Shown here one piece after another: positions 1 through 10,153 of a stretch of 64,000 nt of DNA. The first letter of the stretch is position 1. The number at the start of each line of letters is the position of its first letter. Both the position numbers and the translations under genes were made by a program. The notes under the pieces were generated by a model. That model was given only the letters and a program-made list of their open reading frames with translations. It was not told the DNA's origin and made no database searches. The stretch is from positions 62,001-126,000 of the forward strand of contig CAJQUW010016131.1 in assembly GCA_907163375.1 (NCBI GenBank), read 5' to 3'. Source of the DNA: Prostheceraeus crozeri (taxonomy: Eukaryota > Platyhelminthes > Polycladida > Euryleptidae).

Positions 1-246
1 ATCAGTCAACTTGAATGTTGGAAATGAAGTTCGGTGTAATACTTCCTTTCGACGGACGTTCCTGTAAAGGGCGGCGGTGAAACCCGTAGCTATGTATACC
101 GCAAGGAACATTCGGCAATGGTCAATCTTCTTAAACCTCTCTGCGTCATGTTTGCAAGTGATTGCCTCTGTCTCAACGTAGTATGCATTCGCGCCAGGGC
201 GACATTTAGCCAACTGTCGAAGGTTGCCTAAAACTTTCCATTGCAT
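1..246 (-). CDS. hypothetical open frame running off the left edge
   Basis: Reading leftward from an ATG at 246, the frame stays open for 82 codons to the edge of the window. The translation has a balanced composition with several Cys, Tyr and Arg residues and no low-complexity stretch, so it looks more like real coding sequence than a chance frame. I recognise no family. It could be one more gene of Polinton A beyond the polymerase or an exon of a host gene; the start could also lie in an upstream exon, because a GTAGAA donor-like site lies just upstream. The remaining protein lies outside the window. Confidence 0.35.
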   Translation of the reverse strand, partial: MQWKVLGNLRQLAKCRPGANAYYVETEAITCKHDAERFKKIDHCRMFLAVYIATGFTAALYRNVRRKEVLHRTSFPTFKLTD

Positions 247-608
247 ACGTTATGAGAACCATGAGTTCTACCTGTCTCTATCAATGAGACGAATTGATGA
301 ATGGAATGAAATGGGAGGACACTCACGCGCCACACGCAACATAACACACTTCTCTCTTCCGTAGTCTAACAAGCTCTTTACACATGGATCGCAGTCGATT
401 GCTATCCCAGAATCATGTAAGCCATCTAAATTTTATTTAACACTATTTCATCCACCATCATCGCCCATATGAAATGTTATAAGATTTACAAGTTAAACTA
501 AGCGTGCTACTATTTCCAAATGAAAAAGTATACATGGTTAAATCATCCACTGAAGCCCCATTCAAGTAAGTCAGTATGAAAGCAAAGATAATACGAAATA
601 AAAATTTA
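247..608. other. no gene recognised; left limit of Polinton A not found
   Basis: I looked here for the partner of the terminal repeat seen at 16972-17807 and did not find it. AATAAA signals on both strands lie near 597-609 and would serve the leftward gene that ends at 609. No coding signal was supported. Confidence 0.4.
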
Positions 609-1058
609 TTATGGCATGTATTTCAAAAGGTCTTCATCGTCAATATCGTCCCAGAGTCTGACTTCAAATAGATCGCAAAAACAGTTCACTTGCTTCAATC
701 GTTCTTCTACCGCGAGCCTCACTTTGTCGATGTACTCCCACTCCGCCATAGTTCGTGGCTGGGAGTTAGGGGTGTACCATTCCCATAATTGGTGGAGGAA
801 TTTGGTACTGGTGATCTCCATCACATCATCAGTATCGTACTGCAGATACTTCAACCTCACGCCTGTTAAGTCGGGACACTCCTTCTCATATACACTCTCC
901 TCTTCGTCGTCCGCTGGTAATGACAACTTTCTGATATTGTCGAGTCGGTATATTTTCTCCACCTTCCCCTTCGTTGGAGCGTTTGGTGCAACGAGCGCCT
1001 TTGGTGATGAGCATGGAGAAGAGAATTTTGTGTTCGGTGTTGTCGGAGGGCTTGTCAT
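609..1058 (-). CDS. Polinton A small acidic protein, unknown
   Basis: 149 residues with a Ser/Thr/Pro-rich N-terminus (about 1-35) followed by an acidic, Trp-containing C-terminal half ending in an Asp/Glu cluster. An AATAAA lies over the stop on the same strand. It is divergent from the polymerase promoter at about 1116-1162, so the two share an intergenic region. No counterpart is visible in copies B and C because the corresponding end is not present there. Family not recognised; acidic tails of this kind are common in DNA-mimic or activator-like viral proteins, but that is only a guess. Confidence 0.5.
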   Translation of the reverse strand: MTSPPTTPNTKFSSPCSSPKALVAPNAPTKGKVEKIYRLDNIRKLSLPADDEEESVYEKECPDLTGVRLKYLQYDTDDVMEITSTKFLHQLWEWYTPNSQPRTMAEWEYIDKVRLAVEERLKQVNCFCDLFEVRLWDDIDDEDLLKYMP

Positions 1059-1115
1059 GTTGACTGTGAATAATGACTTTGAAATGTTTTCTAATTCTTA
1101 AGTATAAACAAGCAA

Positions 1116-1162
1116 CCAATCAGAATGAACAGCCAATGAATGATGAATATGAAAGTATATAT
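1116..1162 (+). promoter_or_regulatory. Polymerase-side promoter: CCAAT, CCAAT, TATA
   Basis: CCAAT at 1116-1120 and 1133-1137 is followed by TATATAT at 1156-1162. The same order and nearly the same spacing occur at the other end of the element (copy B 41933-41982, copy A 16924-16971). Transcription would start near 1190 and run into the leader that ends in the ATG at 1275. Confidence 0.6.
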
Positions 1163-1274
1163 GCAAAGTGACATTCGTGTCATTTCACTCTGTCTTTGAG
1201 ACGTGTAAGTAAACTGTTCTCTAGTGAAGTCTCTATCTTGTTGAAGAATCAATCTTAAACATAATTTCCTTGAA

Positions 1275-4200
1275 ATGGTAACTTGAAGATTTCCTCTCTC
1301 ATCTCCCTCAAACGTGTGGCTAATAGCATCTTCCTCAATTTCAGGCATCTACTTCATCACCAACGCCCTCCCTTCTCGAGGAAAGTTTAGAGCTATTGAG
1401 TGAAGGTAGGTTGTAACAATACACTGAGACTTTAACAGAGATGATAGAATGATTTCTCTTTCAGGTGATGTTAGTTCCAGCTCAGAACTGTCGCGACAAG
1501 GCAACGAGTGGGAATGTGCTGACTGCGGACATATTTTTACAAGGAAGCACAGTCTCCTTCGACACATCAAACAACGTGTGTGTCAACGCAAAGCGGCATC
1601 AATCTCCGAAAGTGAAGTTGATTCTGACGATGACATCTCCTTTCCTTGTGATTTGTGCCCTCTTTCTTTTGATAGTCACTTTCAGCGATCTTCGCACAGA
1701 CTTCAACACACGCATGCAAATGATCACTACACCAACGGTACTTCTACAATCTCCCTCATTAATGTTTCACATAATAATTTAGTACGCGACTACTGCATGG
1801 AGTCCATTACTCAAATAATAGATTTTCCTGAGTGGCTCCTTCAAAATTCTAACATTATCGAAGCGCTCTTCAACAATTTAGACAATTTTAGAATGAAGGC
1901 GCTCATCTACCTCAAACTAAAATATATTAAAATAGATTTTCAAACGGGTCAAGTGACGGAGAGAATACAGTTTCATGTTCCTTCCTCTTCCGCAACCGAA
2001 GTTGTAGACTGCAAGTCTTGGCTAAATTTTCACATTCAATGTTTAAAATCAAATGTAGATAAATTCAATCAACGCGACAGCGCTCTCATTTTTGATGGTG
2101 TGGACTCAGCCATGTTCAAAATTTCCCTATTAGAAAGTCATGCAGCTCGAGGCACATTTAAACTACCAAAAACGTTGTATAATAAGAAAGCTGTCATCAA
2201 TGTCGATTGTAAATCACAGTGTTTCAAATATGCAGTCCTATCCATCCTTCACTATAATGATATCAACGCGAATCGAAATCATACCTATAGCTATAGACAG
2301 TGGGAGGATGAACTAGACTTTGAAGGTTGTGATAGTAACAACATGAAAATCAAAGATGTAGAAACGTTCTTCGAAAAACATAATAAGATTAAAATTGTCG
2401 TTCACGTGTGGGAGAAGGGGTTGAAGGGTGCCCGCTATAATTCACGTTCAACTTGTTATGAACGTGTAGTCAACCTCTTATTAGTAAAACAAGATGATAG
2501 CGAGGAATGGCACTACTGTGGTATTCCCAAAATCTCTCGCTTGTACACACACTTAGGGCACTCTAAAAGAGGTGAACATTTTGTATGCGACCGCTGCATC
2601 CGCTCCTTTTGGAGTAAAGATAAATTTGAAACTCACTATGAATGGTGCAAGCGAGGTAAATTACAAATGGAACGCATGCCCAAAGATAAAATATTTTCGC
2701 ATAGGGATAATGGTGACGAATTAAGTCCCCTGCGTGTCATTTACGCAGACATAGAATGCTACATTGATGATATCATCCACAAGCCAGCAGCCATATCCTG
2801 CTATGAAGTATGGCATGACCACTTTAGGAATAGACAAAACAAAATGCATACTTGGCAAGGTGAAGATAGCATTTCACAATTTCTTGAATTTCTCGATAGA
2901 GCTGCCAAATTTCAACAATCATATGATTCCCAATTGCAGCGTAAGTCACTACATATGTCAGATGAAGACAAACAAAAATTTGAAAGTTGCAGATCGTGCC
3001 CTAAATGTCATAAAACGTTTGATGACGATAAAATTAAGAAAGTGCGTGATCATGATCACATCACTGGTAAATTTAGAAACGCACTCTGCTCCAAATGTAA
3101 CTTTGCACTTAGGTTGAGACGTCGTGTACTACCCGTCATTTTTCATAACTTTAAGGGCTATGACAGTCATATGCTCATAAAAGGAGGGTTGAGCCAGATG
3201 AAGTCGTGGCAGTTTAATGTAATAGCGCAAACGAGAGAAAAATTCATGGCAATGACAGCAAAAGTACCAGTAGATAAAACTAAAGAAAATAAGACAGTCT
3301 TCTTCGAAATAAAATTTTTAGATTCATTCCAATTCATGTCAGCGTCACTAGCTTCTCTCGTTCGTAATCTCAAGTTTCTTCCCCATAGTCAAACTTTGAA
3401 GAAACACTATCCAAATTTAACAGATGACATGATCACTCGCAAAGGAGTCTTTCCCTATGCGTATTTTAGCTCAATGTCTAAACTAAATGAAACAACCCTT
3501 CCTTCCATTGACAAATTCCAAAACGATTTGACGGGTCAAGATTGTCCAGTAGAGGACTATGAACATGCTCAAGAGGCATGGTTAAAATTTGATTGTAAAA
3601 CGTTTGGCGATTATATGATCGCTTACTTAGAATTAGATGTCATTTTGCTGGCTGATGTCTTTCAGGAATTTCGACGAGTGGCATTAGAAGAAGACAAATT
3701 AGATCCTGTCCACTTTGTCAGTCTACCAGCCATGTCCTTTAAATCAGCCTTTAAAATGACTGTTGAGACCATCCATCTCTTACAAGACCCGGAGATGTAT
3801 AACATATTTGAGCGCGGAATACGCGGTGGTCTCACATTTGTGAATAAACATCACATAAAATCTAAAACAGTAGGTAATGATCATATCCACCTAAAATACT
3901 ATGACCAAAATAATTTATATGGCAGTTCACTGTCTAAACCACTACCTCATTCCGAGTTTAGTTGGTTAATTCAAGATAAGCTTGCGTATTACTCCAACCC
4001 TTCAAACATTCTGAAGATTCCAGATGAAGGTGATTGGGGATATTATTTTGAAGTGGATTTGATTTATCCAAATAGTATTAAAAATAAAACTGCTGATTTC
4101 CCACTCGCACCTGAATCTGGTGAAGTGACTGAAGATATGTTTTCACCATTCATGTCACAATTTCATAATAACTTAACAGAGTGTGGACAGCCAAGGTACA

Positions 4201-5246
4201 AACCATGCCGCAAACTTTTACTCACCCAATATGATAAGAAAAATTATCTCGTACACTTCTGCATACTAAAATTCTATTTAGAAATGGGGATGCTTCTAAA
4301 GTCAGTTCACCGCATCATCAAATTTAGACAGAAAGCCTTCCTCAAACCCTACATAGATAGTAACAGCCAGAAACGTGCACTAGCCCAAAATAATTTTGAA
4401 AAAGATTTTTATAAGTATAAGAATAATAGTCTATTTGGTAAGACGATGGAGGATGTTAGAAAACGCATGAACTACAAACTAGGCATTGATGATCAAAAAT
4501 ATCACAAATTGACCTCATCACCTCTTTTCATTGATAGAGACATTATCGATGAGGATCTTGTAGGTGTTAAAATGATAAAATCTGAAGTTGAGTTGTGCAA
4601 GCCCATCTATATTGGCCAAGCTGTACTAAATTACTCTAAGCTTGAAATGTACCAACTCTTTTATAAAATACTAAAACCATGTCCTCTCGTAAAAGAGGTT
4701 CGTTTGTTGGGTGGTGATACAGATAGTTTCTTCTTAGGTATTACCACTCAAAAAGATTTAAATTTTAATGAAGTAGCTATGTCATTAGAAAAATATTTCG
4801 ACACATCCAACTACAATCCCACTCATCCACTCTATTCCATACAGAATAAAGCCAAACTTGGTTGTTTTAAGGATGAAATTGCAGGAAAGGAAATAGATGA
4901 AATGATTCTCCTCCGTCCTAAAATGTATTCCATGAAATTAAAGAAATGTGCAGATAGTATTAAACGTGCTGAAGGTATATCAAAATCCATTGTTCACAAA
5001 ATGAAACATCGGTCCTATAAGAAGGCCTATAAAAATAAAACTATAACGTTTGTCAATATGACAATCTTAAAATCTCAAGTTCATACTGTGAAAACGCACA
5101 CGTTCAAGAAACGAGCGCTTTCAGCATGGGAGGATAAGAGGTGTTGGATAGGACATAACACATCTCTTCCACATGGACATCCTGACAGAAACATACCTCC
5201 ACCCAAAAGAATAAAACTCACGCTACACATTCAGGAGATGTATTGA
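1275..5246 (+). CDS. POLB: Polinton A protein-primed DNA polymerase B
   Basis: Replicates the linear element using a protein primer. The main open frame (1449-5246, 1265 codons) has two N-terminal C2H2-like fingers (about 25-90), a Cys-containing region typical of Polinton polymerases (about 255-345), the exonuclease motifs YADIECY (about 430), HNFKGYDSHML (about 565) and YLELDVILLAD (about 726), then polymerase motifs A (DQNNLYG, about 818), B (KNNSLFGKTMEDV, about 990), C (GDTDSFF, about 1088) and the later PKMYSMK. A Cys-x2-Cys plus DHDHITGKFR block at about 517-555 resembles an endonuclease VII-type finger. The upstream ATG at 1275 sits directly on a GTAA donor, with acceptors at 1344 and 1464, suggesting a spliced 5' end; the ATG at 1449 would then be intronic. 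The gene looks whole. Confidence 0.93.
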
Positions 5247-5431
5247 CATAATCAACTTTAACTCAGTATTTTGATGTTGCTTTTTGTAGATATACAGAGT
5301 TGTTTTATGTATCGCATAAGATCGTTTCTTCCTTGTGAATATATGCCTACAGTCAGCCCATTCCCCCTATATCTGTGAAAAGACTTTTTTCATACACATA
5401 TTTTTATTTCAATAAACATATCACAATGACT
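5247..5431. terminator. Convergent poly(A) region, POLB versus structural gene
   Basis: A rightward AATAAA at 5411-5416 and a leftward one (TTTATT at 5403-5408) lie back to back between the two converging genes. The arrangement is kept in copy B at about 53942-54126. Confidence 0.6.
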
Positions 5432-6983
5432 TCACTTTTTTTTCCGAAACACTAAAGTTACGAGGGATTTAGTATCTTTCACATGCATGCACTCTTGTAA
5501 ACCATTGGTAATTTTGATAGCAATAGAGGGTATAGTTTGTTTGATGACGGGATGATAGAAAATAGATTCAAACATCTTCTCGACTATTCCATATGAAGCG
5601 TCTTTATCATGAATGAAATCACGTAAAATGTATTCTTTTTTCTCACCAACAGAAATAGGTAGAATCAAATCACTTTGAATGTAAAGGTGCTGTTCATGTT
5701 TATCAAGTGTCATTGGTGTTTCTATACCAATCGTATGCGCAGCACCAAACACAGTTTGTAACATTGAAAAACCAAAGAGTTTTTTCAAATTTTTACTCAA
5801 TTGACATTGAATGTCATCACCCAGTTTCAGAACAACGCGTTGATTTTCAATTGAAAACGAAATGTGGTGTGTCTTTACATCATATTTACTTTTCATCACA
5901 TGCTTCAACTTCTGTTGTATATAAGGATTTACTACATGAATGAAGTTTTCAACTGTATGATATAGACGCGGCATTATATTGATAGCAAATTTAGATTCTT
6001 CATAAGACTGGTAAATTTTCTTGATGCGATCACCATAGATGTCCACCCACCATTCATCATTAACTGAATCAGCTTTAGTGTGATATTCATGAGAAGCATA
6101 CACCACACCGCTTCCAATAATAGGTGTATAATGTCTTACAAAATGACGCAAGGTTGGAGAGAAATAAACTGTAAGCTTGTCATTATATTTCTGAATAACC
6201 AACTTATTTTTGTCCGCCATAATTTTCTCTCCATACTTCTTACCCACAGTCTCATTCCATCGTTTTATTAACTCAATAAGTGATAAAGGTTGAACACCAC
6301 GCTGTTTCAAAATGATGCGTTCTTCACATTCTACAACATCTTCATCAAATATTTTAAATTTATAATGAAATTTGTTGATTCGATTTGAATAAACATTTTT
6401 TAACATTTGCAATAGCAATTGACGTTAGATGTAGTCCATGCCCAAAACCGAGATGTGGATAGAATTCATTATCCAACCTCAGTGTAAGACCTTTAGTAAA
6501 AGAATGAAAGCGAAGGAACTGTCTCCCATTCCAATGATAGATAGTAAACTCATAAACTTTCTGATCCTCATTCTTCATGATGGAAGTATTGCCACTGTTG
6601 AATGCCTTAATAATTTTTTCATTCCCAAATGGACCATAATAATCTGATTTTATCAAAATCCATTCATAGTTCCACTTTCCATCTGACGTTAAATTGTATG
6701 GGAACTGGAATGCATTATTCATCGTTATTCCATCATGGGTGCGAGGAGTCAATATCATTTCTTCCACATCATTCACATTCTGAATATTGCTATCATAGCA
6801 AATACTAGAAACGCCAACCTCCCATTCACCTTCTAAATGTAGTGGGCGATTTAATTCTACTCGATAGTCTGATGGTTTATTTTTGGGAAATTTATTCATA
6901 GAAGCATTACTGGGCAAGTAGATTAGAAACGAGTCCTCATTTTCACTTTCCATATTATTCACATTGGAAAAATATATTAGCAT
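5432..6983 (-). pseudogene. Polinton A structural-type protein (GEWEVG family), broken
   Basis: The N-terminal part carries the pattern LPSNAS...FP.NKPSDYRVEL...L.GEWEVG, a module found repeatedly in Polinton genes that lie with the capsid genes. The rest is beta-rich by eye with few charged clusters, in keeping with a virion surface, penton or fibre protein, but the exact role is not known. It lies between the polymerase 3' end and the 465-residue gene, reading the same way as the capsid cluster. The same module opens the neighbouring gene, so the two may be distant paralogues. This copy is broken. Confidence 0.7.
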
Positions 6984-6992
6984 ACTTTTGCA

Positions 6993-8382
6993 TTAACTCT
7001 TCATTCGGAAATGGAGTGTGATACTTGTCACAGCATCTTTATGAAAAGGAATCAACGCACCAGCATCGTCATAAATTGCAATATCAATTTGTGGGATGTA
7101 GTTTGATTTCAGCTTTGTATAATGCAATTTCTTGAAAGTATGCTCAGATAAAATACTGTAGCTTTTTGGCTGGTATGGTATCATTGCTAGCAATGGAGCT
7201 TCAACATCTCCCACACGTACATCTTCACCAATATTGGAATATATCTGAAAATAGTTAATACGACGCGATAGTGACATGTCTGCGCTAGCTTTGGTTACAG
7301 TACCACTTTTAAAGATATTTAGATCAAAACCAAAAATGTCCATTAGAGTTTTATCCATAATTAGTTCAATACCTTTTCCACTTATAGTGAGAGACAAACA
7401 CATTCTTTTTCAGATAATGAAATTTGTTGCTCATTAATCACTTCATTTAAATAATCTACAACCAATTTAACTGAAGTAATAATGCGAGGCATCAACACTC
7501 TTGTTTCATGTAAGATACCACCTAAAGGCTCTACACACTTTCTGTATAAAGATACGGTCCATTCTGTATCAAATTGATTTGACCTTTCACATGGTAAATG
7601 TTGCATATCAAATTTTCCATGAGCAGCTGCAGAACGATGTCGTAAGAACTGATGAAAATCTTTTGAACAAACTAATACTAGATCATCATCATTTAATTTA
7701 CTTATTGCAATATGATTAGATGATTTGATATAAGTCAATGTTGCCACTTGTTTACCATCAACTCGAAGGAGATAATTAAATTTCTTCAATAATGTTTCAG
7801 GAGTCATGTTTGTCTTTCTTGGCTTAATCACAATCTTCTTCACCAACGTCTTCTCATTTTTTGGAATAAGATCTACATAATAAGCTTCCTCTCGATATGT
7901 TAACTGTTTATGACCACTTGGGTGGTAATTAACGTTATAATTATCATAGCTTGTTAAGGCGCTAGCGAGGTAACCTAAATCATTTCTTAAACTTGGACTT
8001 AAACCAACAATCCAATCTTTCTCAACTACATGATGTACATAATTATGATCATCATTGTGCGGAGTAAATTGGACAATATGTTTACACGCTTTATTCAGGA
8101 AATCATATATAAACTTTTTACATGATAAGAGATCTTTCTTTGGCCACTGTGGAATGTATACTCGGCACCCCTTTTCACATTGGTAAGCAGCTGTGCGTCT
8201 CATATTAATAGTCATCACCTCATGATCAAAAGTATAGACACAGTTGCTATGAACAAGTTGAGTGACACCCACTTTCCATTTAGCTGTTGTGTATGATCAA
8301 TGGGAGTAGAAAAGAGTGCGGCTCGATTACTAGCAAATCTATTTGCGGCCGCACTGCTAAGCAAAATATGATAAAACGACAT
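6993..8382 (-). pseudogene. Polinton A 465-residue structural-type protein, broken
   Basis: Counterpart of the open 465-codon gene of copy B (50984-52381). It begins with a Ser/Ala/Asn-rich stretch, then the motif GNWEVGFTQL that it shares with the adjacent gene. The middle has basic patches, and a Cys pair (YQCEKGCRVYIP) lies near residue 65-80. A role in the virion is inferred from position and the shared module only. Its 5' end lies just 35 bases from the start of a gene reading the other way, so the two probably share one bidirectional promoter. Broken in this copy. Confidence 0.7.
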
Positions 8383-8417
8383 GTTGATATTGCTGATCTG
8401 CGGCTTTGCATAACATC

Positions 8418-8775
8418 ATGAAGACTTGGATTTTGGACTCTCTACAATATATCAGAGTTGATCGTAATGGAAACGTACATTTCAAAAATTCTCATGGTCA
8501 TACATCAAGAGGTATTACATTAACATGGCGACAATTTGTCAACCTCAATGATATCATGAGGGATTTGGAATATTTTGAAACATTAAGATTCATCTCCTTG
8601 GGTGATCAAGTTTGGCTTCAACGTCGCAACAATGAAATTCAAATCTGCCATTCTCATTCCGCAAAACTGTTTCTCATTTCGCAAATACAATTGGGAGAAG
8701 TATAGAAGATACATACATCGCTCCATCATGACATTTGTTCGTCGTGAGTTCATCGCCCTACTATGCAAATCTTAA
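8418..8775 (+). CDS. Polinton A PC4-like protein 1 (looks broken)
   Basis: The segment reading FKNSHGHTSRGITLTWRQF, then VNLNDIMRDL, fits the C-terminal fold of transcriptional coactivator PC4/p15, whose hallmark is a Lys/Arg-Gly-Ile-x-Leu-Thr turn followed by a helix with x-Gln-Trp/Phe-x-x-Leu. PC4 proteins bind single-stranded DNA and assist transcription initiation. It resembles the next gene along its length, so the pair arose by tandem duplication. ATG at 8418 is preferred. The homology runs further than the open frame. Confidence 0.6.
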
Positions 8776-8797
8776 TCAGACATGACTACCACGCACC

Positions 8798-9448
8798 ATG
8801 AGTTGGAAATTAGATTCCCTACAACGTATTGAAACGGATCATGATCGAAACGTCTATTTCAAAGATTCAACTGGAAATGTGAGAAGAGAGTTTGCTTTAT
8901 CTCATCGTCATTTTCAATCTCTACATCATATCATGAAGGATTTGAAATACTTCTATATGAAAAGACATTCACGTATTGGAAATCGCATCTGGTTGCGCGT
9001 CAACAAACGGCGAATTCAACTCTATCATTCCCAACTCCATACTAACTTCACATTTCATCAAGGTAGTTGGGAAAAGTATAAAAGGAAAGTGCATCGCTCA
9101 ATTTACTCATTTTTTCATCATGAAGCGCCATCGCTACACCATCGTCAACATTCTCCGTCGCTTCAGACTCTACACCAAAATCGATCTCACAACACTACAC
9201 CAACACCTTCCAAACAGCAAGTATTACCCGGGCCGACCTCAAATGTTAGTGGTGAAGATGAACAATTCACGGAATCTTCAACTCTTCCCAAATGGGACTG
9301 TACAGATTCTCGGCGTCCTTTCTTATTCATCGGCGCAGTCAATGCGCTTAGAGCTACAGAGACTACTACGTCGGATATGGAAGAGGGAAAGGTGTGTGAT
9401 GTCGAATCTGACTGTGGACAATATGGTGATCTCTACTCAATTGAGTGA
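8798..9448 (+). CDS. Polinton A PC4-like protein 2, 216 residues
   Basis: Residues 1-100 align by eye with PC4-like protein 1: WKLDSLQRIETD opens it, then FKDSTGNVRREFALSHRHF, then GNRIWLRV; a conserved WEKYKRKVHRSIYSFF block follows. Residues 110-216 are His/Ser/Thr-rich and look disordered; that part lies over the TBP-like frame at 9120-9686 and is therefore dual-coding. The open frame has the same length in all three copies, arguing that it is real despite the overlap. A role in binding melted promoter or replication DNA is inferred from the PC4 family. Confidence 0.6.
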   Translation: MSWKLDSLQRIETDHDRNVYFKDSTGNVRREFALSHRHFQSLHHIMKDLKYFYMKRHSRIGNRIWLRVNKRRIQLYHSQLHTNFTFHQGSWEKYKRKVHRSIYSFFHHEAPSLHHRQHSPSLQTLHQNRSHNTTPTPSKQQVLPGPTSNVSGEDEQFTESSTLPKWDCTDSRRPFLFIGAVNALRATETTTSDMEEGKVCDVESDCGQYGDLYSIE

Positions 9449-9686
9449 AAGTGTATCAGTTTTGAAGATTCGTACCAGCAGTTACAATTTGTGTTATGAA
9501 CCCGAACTTTTTCCTGCAGCTCTCATTAGTTGTTTGTTACCTGTGCATGTTGCAATCTTTCATAATAGTAAAGTGATCATTACTGGACTAAAATCTCATG
9601 TACAAGCAAATGTGATCCTAGACTATCTCATCGAGTATGTACGTACCCAGCGGATTGTAAATAAAAAAACAATTTTTCCAACATGA
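9120..9686 (+). CDS. Polinton A TATA-binding-protein-like protein, 188 residues
   Basis: Two TBP repeats are readable. Repeat 1 (about 8-86) has IVN, KIDLTTL, NSKYYPGR and LFPNGTVQILG, matching the order of eukaryotic TBP (KLDLKTI, NAEYNPKR, IFSSGKMVCTG). Repeat 2 (about 97-176) has NMV, SSYNLCYEPELFPAALI and IFHNSKVIITGLKS, matching NMVGS, SYEPELFPGLIY and IFVSGKVVLTGAK. Of the four phenylalanines that wedge the TATA box, those in LFPNG, ELFPA and IFHNS are present and the first is replaced. The size is that of a bare TBP core with almost no N-terminal arm. Start chosen at the ATG before KRHRYT; the frame stays open to 8976 upstream. Runs with the PC4-like genes, converges on the protease gene, and an AATAAA lies over its 3' end. 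TBP is not among the usual core Polinton genes. Confidence 0.88.
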   Translation: MKRHRYTIVNILRRFRLYTKIDLTTLHQHLPNSKYYPGRPQMLVVKMNNSRNLQLFPNGTVQILGVLSYSSAQSMRLELQRLLRRIWKRERCVMSNLTVDNMVISTQLSESVSVLKIRTSSYNLCYEPELFPAALISCLLPVHVAIFHNSKVIITGLKSHVQANVILDYLIEYVRTQRIVNKKTIFPT

Positions 9687-9796
9687 TGTTTTTATTTCAA
9701 ATCATGATAGAACTTACAAATCATTTTTTCATTAGAGGATGGATTACATGAAAAGTTTTGAATAACAGATACAAATCGAGATACATGTAAACGTTT

Positions 9797-10153
9797 TTAG
9801 ATGAAGTACAGTACAAAAGCACCACACGTTGATGAAAGTGGATGTTGTAGTATGCGTTCATTTCGCTGATATTGACGCGTATGTTTTCTCAACCACTGCT
9901 GTGTTGGTATATTTGGAGGTTGAGCAAGAGAGTCAAATAGTTCACCACGTCGGTCTTCTCCAATAAAGATCGCTTTCCAATGCTCACCGCCTAAATTCTG
10001 CGAATGAGTGTTTAGCACAATAAAGATGGGATAGTGATTTACTGCAGGTGGTAAGGTATCGAGCGAATAGACATTATCGAAATCTTTCAACGTCGCTTCG
10101 TCTGCATTACGCTGTACTTTAGTTTTAATATCGTCAGCAGTCAACCAACTCAT
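9797..10153 (-). CDS. PRO: Polinton A adenain-type cysteine protease
   Basis: Virion maturation protease of the adenovirus/Ulp1 clan. Catalytic His lies in GGEHWKAIF (about residue 57), the acidic partner in GELFDSLAQPP (about 71), and the nucleophile in SSTCGAFVLYF (about 111). The start overlaps the stop of the capsid gene. An AATAAA on the same strand follows, facing the TBP gene's own signal. Confidence 0.88.
   Translation of the reverse strand: MSWLTADDIKTKVQRNADEATLKDFDNVYSLDTLPPAVNHYPIFIVLNTHSQNLGGEHWKAIFIGEDRRGELFDSLAQPPNIPTQQWLRKHTRQYQRNERILQHPLSSTCGAFVLYFI

Noticed and set aside
616-1101. 161-codon rightward frame opposite the small acidic gene
   Set aside because: It mirrors the leftward 149-residue gene, which has the better composition and its own AATAAA. 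Treated as a shadow.
8976-9119. Upstream extension of the TBP-like frame
   Set aside because: Open in A and C but without TBP similarity and lying within the PC4-like domain frame; the ATG at 9120 gives a standard TBP core.
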